Source: 2-01-FULL-33-17 sp964401705 (GTDB taxonomy: Bacteria; Patescibacteriota; Minisyncoccia; Phycocordibacterales; UBA9973). From it: 15,597 bases of DNA. Below, piece after piece: positions 12,467 through 15,597 of the stretch. The position numbers and the translations under genes are program-made. A model generated the notes under the pieces. It had not been told where the DNA came from. It ran no database searches and saw nothing but the letters and a program-made list of their open reading frames with translations. The stretch is from NCBI GenBank assembly GCA_964401705.1, contig CAYNZJ010000014.1, positions 1 through 15,597 on the forward strand, written 5' to 3'. Numbering within the stretch: the stretch's first letter is position 1; every line of letters begins with the position of its first letter.

Positions 12467-13327
12467 TTATATATTTTTAATAAAATTTAAAGCTTCTTTT
12501 TTATTTATATATAAGTAAAAACCAAATTTACCCCTAAATAGTCTTTGATTAGAGATACTCTTATCTTCCGCTAGTTGTCGGTATATAATCCTTATTTCTT
12601 CCTTATAAGTTTCAGAAACAGATAATCCTAGTTTACTAATAACTACTGAATTTATTATTTTATCATCACTGGAATCAAAAAATCTTTTCTTATCAGAATT
12701 ACACTTAAAACCATGACTGTGAATTATTTTCTCTATGGAAGAAATATTATTAATAGATATATTTTCTCCTGAGACACTGATATCGTCAAAATATCTAGTG
12801 TATATGAGATTTCTTTTCTTAGAATATAGATATATTTCCTTATCCAATTTTAAACAAACCATTGATGCTAAATAAGGACTTGTGGGTGCTCCTTGTGGTA
12901 AAGAATCACCCACTGTACAAAGTTTTGTTAAAATAGAAGAATTTTCTTTATTAAAACCTATCTTTTTGAATACTTTATTTATACTATCCTTAGAGATACT
13001 AGGGAAAAAAGTTTCTATATCTAAAACTAATAATTGCTTATTAAAATTTTCTTGGTGTTTCTTGGCATTATTTAGTATTCCTTTATTTTTTGATAAACCA
13101 TACACGCATTCTAGTTGTGTATTCTTATAAAGAATATCATCAAGAATTTTTCTTTGTACCTTCTTTAAATTAGGACTCGGTGGTTTAATTCTACGAATAC
13201 CACCATTTTTCTTTATTTTTTCTATCTCTTTATATTTTGTATTAAAATCTGAGTATAAAAAATTTTCCTTTATATCAAGGAATTTTAAAAGTTCTTTTTT
13301 GGATTTATATATTTCACTATTATCCAC
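12467..13327 (-). CDS. Retron-type reverse transcriptase
   Basis: This 286-residue protein is an RNA-directed DNA polymerase of the retron group, which makes a branched RNA-DNA molecule (msDNA) from its neighbouring ncRNA. Visible blocks are NGGIRRIKPP (41-50), VYGLSKNKGILNNAKKH (75-91) containing the retron NAxxH motif (87-91), LDIETFFPSI with D103, QGAPTSP (145-151), and YTRYFDD with D181 and D182. It is a little shorter than typical retron RTs (about 300-330). The usual YADD is YFDD, and the VTG motif region reads INS (225-227). The start is GTG at 13327 because a stop lies three codons upstream and no early ATG exists. That GTG lies within the predicted a2 arm of the ncRNA. Confidence 0.85.
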   Translation of the reverse strand: MDNSEIYKSKKELLKFLDIKENFLYSDFNTKYKEIEKIKKNGGIRRIKPPSPNLKKVQRKILDDILYKNTQLECVYGLSKNKGILNNAKKHQENFNKQLLVLDIETFFPSISKDSINKVFKKIGFNKENSSILTKLCTVGDSLPQGAPTSPYLASMVCLKLDKEIYLYSKKRNLIYTRYFDDISVSGENISINNISSIEKIIHSHGFKCNSDKKRFFDSSDDKIINSVVISKLGLSVSETYKEEIRIIYRQLAEDKSISNQRLFRGKFGFYLYINKKEALNFIKNI

Positions 13328-13504
13328 TGAGGTCTAAGCCTTATTCGTCTCACGCAAGATGAGAAGAATAAGCAATAATGAAATTATTAGTTCCATTTTG
13401 CTAATCGAGGGTGGACAATAACAAAACCACCCTAATTACTTGTATACTGTTATTGTTGGTAGCGGACTACCTACCTCTCAAAAGGCTTATCTCTCAAAGG
13501 ACAA
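13320..13504 (-). ncRNA. Putative retron ncRNA (msr-msd)
   Basis: The stretch directly upstream of the RT folds as a retron ncRNA would. The 5' end (13504-13482) and 3' end (13342-13320) pair over 23 positions: TTGTCCTTTGAG with CTCAGTGGATAA (11 of 12, two G-U), a 3x3 internal loop, then TAAGCCTT with AAGGCTTA (8 of 8). This matches the a1/a2 stem. Inside lie GGTAG-TCCG-CTACC (13471-13458), a 7-bp AGGGTGG/CCACCCT stem with a 12-nt loop (13433-13408) and TAAT/ATTA flanks, and AATAAT/ATTATT (13388-13374). The last hairpin, CTTATTC-TCTCA/TGAGA-GAATAAG (13372-13340), is a candidate msd. A branching G cannot be fixed; G13486 in an AGC triplet is one option. The fold is done by eye. Confidence 0.68.
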
Positions 13505-13549
13505 AAATAATCAGTATGGTTTAGGATTACACTTCACAGAGTGTCTTTT

Positions 13550-13555
13550 ATTATA
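13550..13555 (-). promoter_or_regulatory. Candidate proximal promoter of the retron
   Basis: A consensus TATAAT on the - strand lies about 45 bases before the a1 arm; its -35 is poor. A start near 13543 would begin the transcript at a small ACACT/AGTGT hairpin (13544-13529). Confidence 0.45.
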
Positions 13556-13605
13556 AAGTAACTCTAAAAAGTTTCACCTTTACCCATGAGCATTTTATTC
13601 CTGAA

Positions 13606-13623
13606 GTCTTTTTTAAAAAAGAC
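13606..13623. repeat. Perfect 18-bp palindrome upstream of the retron
   Basis: GTCTTTTTTAAAAAAGAC is fully self-complementary. On both strands it is enclosed by a further pair, CCCAT (13583-13587) with ATGGG (13629-13633). It lies between the two candidate retron promoters and could be an operator, a bidirectional transcription brake, or a simple AT-rich dyad. Confidence 0.6.
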
Positions 13624-13661
13624 AAAAAATGGGATGGTTATTAATTTACAAGCTGATCTTT

Positions 13662-13670
13662 ATTATAACA
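13662..13670 (-). promoter_or_regulatory. Candidate distal promoter of the retron
   Basis: TGT-TATAAT (hexamer 13667 to 13662) on the - strand is a perfect extended -10 box. It lies 66 bases past the stop of the flavoprotein gene and about 160 bases before a1, so the retron would be independently transcribed with a long leader. Confidence 0.5.
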
Positions 13671-13732
13671 TATATTTAAATATAGAATTTTTTGTTTTTG
13701 TGGAAATAAAGGGGAAAACAAGGAATAGTTCT

Positions 13733-14197
13733 CTATCCGATGATTATTTCTTCTTTATAATCTGGTGGAGTGTGATTTTTATCATATATATTTACCCAGC
13801 ATTTTATAATTTTAAGTTTATAAAACCTTTGAGAACTCTCATTTAAAAAATTCTCTTGTGGTTTTGGTTCTTTGTTTTTCTTATTATAAAAAATATTTAA
13901 TGCTTTTTCTAACTCTAATCCTGACCCAAGCTCTTTTGCTTCACCTTGTATATAAACACCAAAACCTTGCCCTTCTGAAACAGAAGTATCATATATGACA
14001 ACAAAAACATTATTATTTGCTTTTATATTTTTTGAATGCTGAGATTCAACTGCAGAATTCCAATAAAAATTATATTCTTCATCGTAAACTGCAAAAACCG
14101 GAGAATTCCAAGGTAATCCGTCTTTTGTTACAGATGCAATTGTTATATAAGGAACCTTTTCTATTAAAATTTTAGCTTTTTCTTTTAGATCATTCAT
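13733..14197 (-). CDS. Pyridoxamine 5'-phosphate oxidase-like flavoprotein
   Basis: This 154-residue protein fits the FMN-binding split-barrel (PNPOx-like) fold, used by small flavin- or F420-dependent oxidoreductases and general stress proteins. Supporting parts are YITIASVTKDGLPWNSPV (17-34), FYWNSAVESQHSKNI (44-58), VFVVIYD (64-70) and the GVYIQGEA strand. True PNPOx is longer and has PLP-binding residues that are not evident here, so vitamin B6 synthesis is unlikely. The ATG at 14197 is eight bases after the stop of the kinase gene; an AGGG at about -9 may serve as a weak ribosome binding site. It is the last gene of the operon before the retron. Confidence 0.82.
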   Translation of the reverse strand: MNDLKEKAKILIEKVPYITIASVTKDGLPWNSPVFAVYDEEYNFYWNSAVESQHSKNIKANNNVFVVIYDTSVSEGQGFGVYIQGEAKELGSGLELEKALNIFYNKKNKEPKPQENFLNESSQRFYKLKIIKCWVNIYDKNHTPPDYKEEIIIG

Positions 14198-14205
14198 ATA
14201 TATCC

Positions 14206-14799
14206 CTACCCTAATATTAATTTTTCTACTTTTTCTAAAACTTGATCTGCATTCAATCCTGAAACATCTATTACATGATCAGCATATTTTTTGGTTGGCT
14301 CAATGTATTGATTATGCATTGGAATTATAACATTCTCCTCATATTCTTTATTTGAATTACCTCTTATGGGTCTTCTTGCCCATCTAGTGTCATGTGCTTC
14401 ATTTAAAAAAATAGAGGTATTTAATAATTTTCTTACACTTTCGTTGTGTAACAATAAAAAACCTTCAACTATTATGATTGGTTTTGGAGAAAGTGTAACT
14501 AGGGTCTTTTCTTTATTTTTAAAAAAATCGGGGTTAAGATATTCATTTCGTGTATACAGGGTAACACTTTCCCCTTTTAACAATTTATCTAAATCGAGAA
14601 CTAATTTATCAAAATATAGTGAATCTGGATGGTCTGAATTTACAAGGTCACCAACTTTGGGTTTTTCTTCGCGGGGTTTAAAATAATCATCTAATTGCAA
14701 TAATTCAATTTGGTCAGGATATTTATTTTTTAGAGCATTACATAAAGTAGACTTGCCAACCCCGCTCCCACCTGTAATACCAATGACTTTAATATTCAT
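14206..14799 (-). CDS. udk: Uridine kinase-like P-loop kinase
   Basis: This 197-residue protein belongs to the uridine kinase/phosphoribulokinase family, which phosphorylates nucleosides or related small molecules with ATP or GTP in the cytoplasm. Walker A is GGSGVGKST (10-18), the LDDYF acceptor-binding motif is at 36-40, and PIIIVEGFLLLH supplies the Walker B-like strand. The R-W-A-R-R-PIRGN lid follows DTR. Length is near that of bacterial Udk (about 205-215). Uridine/cytidine salvage is the likely role, but related kinases of unknown substrate look similar, so the symbol is provisional. The ATG is set by an extended -10 box six bases upstream. It is followed after eight bases by the PNPOx-like gene. 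Confidence 0.82.
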   Translation of the reverse strand: MNIKVIGITGGSGVGKSTLCNALKNKYPDQIELLQLDDYFKPREEKPKVGDLVNSDHPDSLYFDKLVLDLDKLLKGESVTLYTRNEYLNPDFFKNKEKTLVTLSPKPIIIVEGFLLLHNESVRKLLNTSIFLNEAHDTRWARRPIRGNSNKEYEENVIIPMHNQYIEPTKKYADHVIDVSGLNADQVLEKVEKLILG

Positions 14800-14805
14800 G
14801 TTTGT

Positions 14806-14814
14806 ATTCTATCA
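14806..14814 (-). promoter_or_regulatory. Extended -10 box of the kinase gene (leaderless)
   Basis: On the - strand, TGA-TAGAAT (hexamer 14811 to 14806) ends six bases before the ATG at 14799. It lies in the 36-base gap after the CPBP gene, so the kinase can be transcribed on its own. Confidence 0.6.
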
Positions 14815-14835
14815 CTTTATCCAAATTAATTCCTA

Positions 14836-15369
14836 TTATGAAAGCATGCTGAAAACTACATAATTAAAACTTAGATTTACCAAAAAGTGCGAAATAGAAA
14901 GAAGATAAATATTTCTAAACTTCAAGAAATGCCAACCCCAGAAATACCCTGCAAACAAAGTTAAGCCTGCGAAAATGATTCCAGTTTTAGACCATGCATA
15001 CGGCGCAATCAAATGAAAGCCGACAAAAATGATTACACTTATCCAGAGTGCCATTTGCTTACCCCAGCGTTCTAATAATCTTATTACTAATCCTCTAAAC
15101 AATACTTCTTGAAGAAAACATATAATAATTAATGAGACTAAAGGGTCTTTATCTAAAACCCAATCTGGCAGGACTATAAGTTTATAATTTATTGTAAGCT
15201 GTACGAGAGTAAAAATAATAATATTAAAAATTAATATTGACCCAAAACCCTGGAAAATTGATTTGGGTTTAAAACCCAATTTATACCAATCAATCTTTTT
15301 AATAGTTAAAGCCAAAACTATCAATAAAATACTAGTGGCGATTATAAATATTTGTTCTGCGTAAGTCAT
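14836..15369 (-). CDS. CPBP-family intramembrane protein (CAAX protease-like)
   Basis: The protein has 177 residues and about five to six membrane helices. It shows the three motifs of the CPBP (Abi/Rce1-like) glutamic-type intramembrane proteases: QEVLFR (87-92) at the EExxxR site, FVGFH (115-119), and HFLVN (161-165). The first glutamate of motif 1, which is the catalytic one in the archaeal Rce1 structure, is glutamine here (Q87). The second Glu, the Arg, both His and the Asn are present. It may be an inactive or altered member, or a variant in which E88 serves. It starts one base after the stop of the delta-subunit gene, so the two are co-transcribed. Confidence 0.85.
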   Translation of the reverse strand: MTYAEQIFIIATSILLIVLALTIKKIDWYKLGFKPKSIFQGFGSILIFNIIIFTLVQLTINYKLIVLPDWVLDKDPLVSLIIICFLQEVLFRGLVIRLLERWGKQMALWISVIIFVGFHLIAPYAWSKTGIIFAGLTLFAGYFWGWHFLKFRNIYLLSISHFLVNLSFNYVVFSMLS

Positions 15370-15370
15370 T

Positions 15371-15597
15371 TTACCCTAAAATTAATTTTTCTAAATGGTG
15401 TTCTATTTCATCCCCCGGTTTCATTCCAAAAAGCATATTGGTATAGAAATTTTCTGCATCATTGCCAGTCCAGGCCTTGCCTGCACTTTTGGTTTTGGAA
15501 TAGACAAATGGTGAAATGCCAAGGGTTGTCGCAGTATCTTTGGGATTCTTTTGAATTAGTACAAGGGTTTTGATAGCCCAAACAAATCGCCCCATTA
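15371..15597 (-). CDS. holA: DNA polymerase III delta subunit, C-terminal part (partial)
   Basis: The window cuts this gene; its frame is still open at 15597. About 75 residues are visible. The visible end includes 'WAIKTLVLIQK', LGISPFVYSKTKSAGKAW, and a final helix ending in HLEKLILG. This resembles the C-terminal collar domain of the clamp-loader delta subunit (LGxxPFVxxKxxxxAxxW...Y..LL..D...K.G), in which an Ile/His-Pro-Phe turn and K-containing helix are common. I recall such sequences in CPR, but the match is by eye and over a short part. The stop is one base ahead of the CPBP start. Confidence 0.55.
   Translation of the reverse strand, partial: MGRFVWAIKTLVLIQKNPKDTATTLGISPFVYSKTKSAGKAWTGNDAENFYTNMLFGMKPGDEIEHHLEKLILG

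Noticed and set aside
12467..13327. Diversity-generating retroelement RT
   Set aside because: CPR genomes often carry these, but motif 4 here is QGAPTSP, not the GxxxSQ type of DGR enzymes. The NAxxH motif favours a retron, and no template/variable repeat pair was noticed nearby.
12467..13620. Group II intron with its RT
   Set aside because: The protein has no maturase or endonuclease domain, and no domain V-like hairpin was noticed.
13586..13846. 86-codon + strand frame in the retron leader
   Set aside because: It runs antisense through the retron leader and into the end of the PNPOx-like gene. It has no ribosome binding site, and its composition is that of AT-rich noise.

Overview
The window is AT-rich, gene-dense DNA that looks like a small-genome bacterium of the Candidate Phyla Radiation (Patescibacteria). 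This placement is an inference from three things: short intergenic gaps, many promoters with a -10 box only 6-9 bases before an ATG (leaderless transcripts), and protein types I associate with that group. TGA ends at least one gene (the 199-residue protein at 8404-9003), so the code appears standard and lineages that recode UGA are unlikely. Genes on the left (1-8266) read on the + strand and those on the right (8404-15597) on the - strand. The two halves converge on a terminator near 8354-8378.

Left part. A tRNA-Lys(UUU) at 81-153 is followed by a structured repeat of 168 bp (148-315). A second copy (167 bp, one A shorter, otherwise identical) lies at 2866-3032. Between the copies sit a HIT-family protein and two proteins that look like ADP-ribosyltransferase-fold enzymes, so this 2.7-kb block resembles a small cargo island at a tRNA gene. 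Just after the second copy, a strong promoter (3043-3071) and a terminator (3311-3348) bound an unassigned structured transcript of about 270 nt that also contains a 46-codon ORF. Then come a polytopic PQ-loop-like membrane protein, an Ldh/malate dehydrogenase-family protein whose expected active-site histidines appear replaced, and a 1040-residue anchored surface protein (N-terminal membrane anchor, repetitive sensor-like region, Pro/Asp/Thr linker, two DUF5018-like domains, C-terminal peptidoglycan-binding domain).

Right part, in - strand transcription order: the C-terminus of a probable DNA polymerase III delta subunit (cut by the window edge), a CPBP-family membrane protein, a uridine kinase-like enzyme, a PNPOx-like flavoprotein, a probable retron (ncRNA 13320-13504 plus reverse transcriptase 12467-13327), a Nudix hydrolase overlapping a class I glutamine amidotransferase, two small unknown proteins, an SDR oxidoreductase with a MOSC protein, and an unknown 199-residue protein. 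Three of these units (unknown protein, SDR-MOSC, small-protein pair) start from nearly the same promoter module.

The most interesting system is the retron. The RT has the NAxxH and QGAPTSP features of retron enzymes but YFDD instead of YADD and no clear VTG motif. Immediately upstream is a folded RNA whose two ends can pair over 23 positions (20 pairs), as a1/a2 arms do, and the RT's GTG start lies inside the a2 arm. No known retron effector is recognisable next to it.
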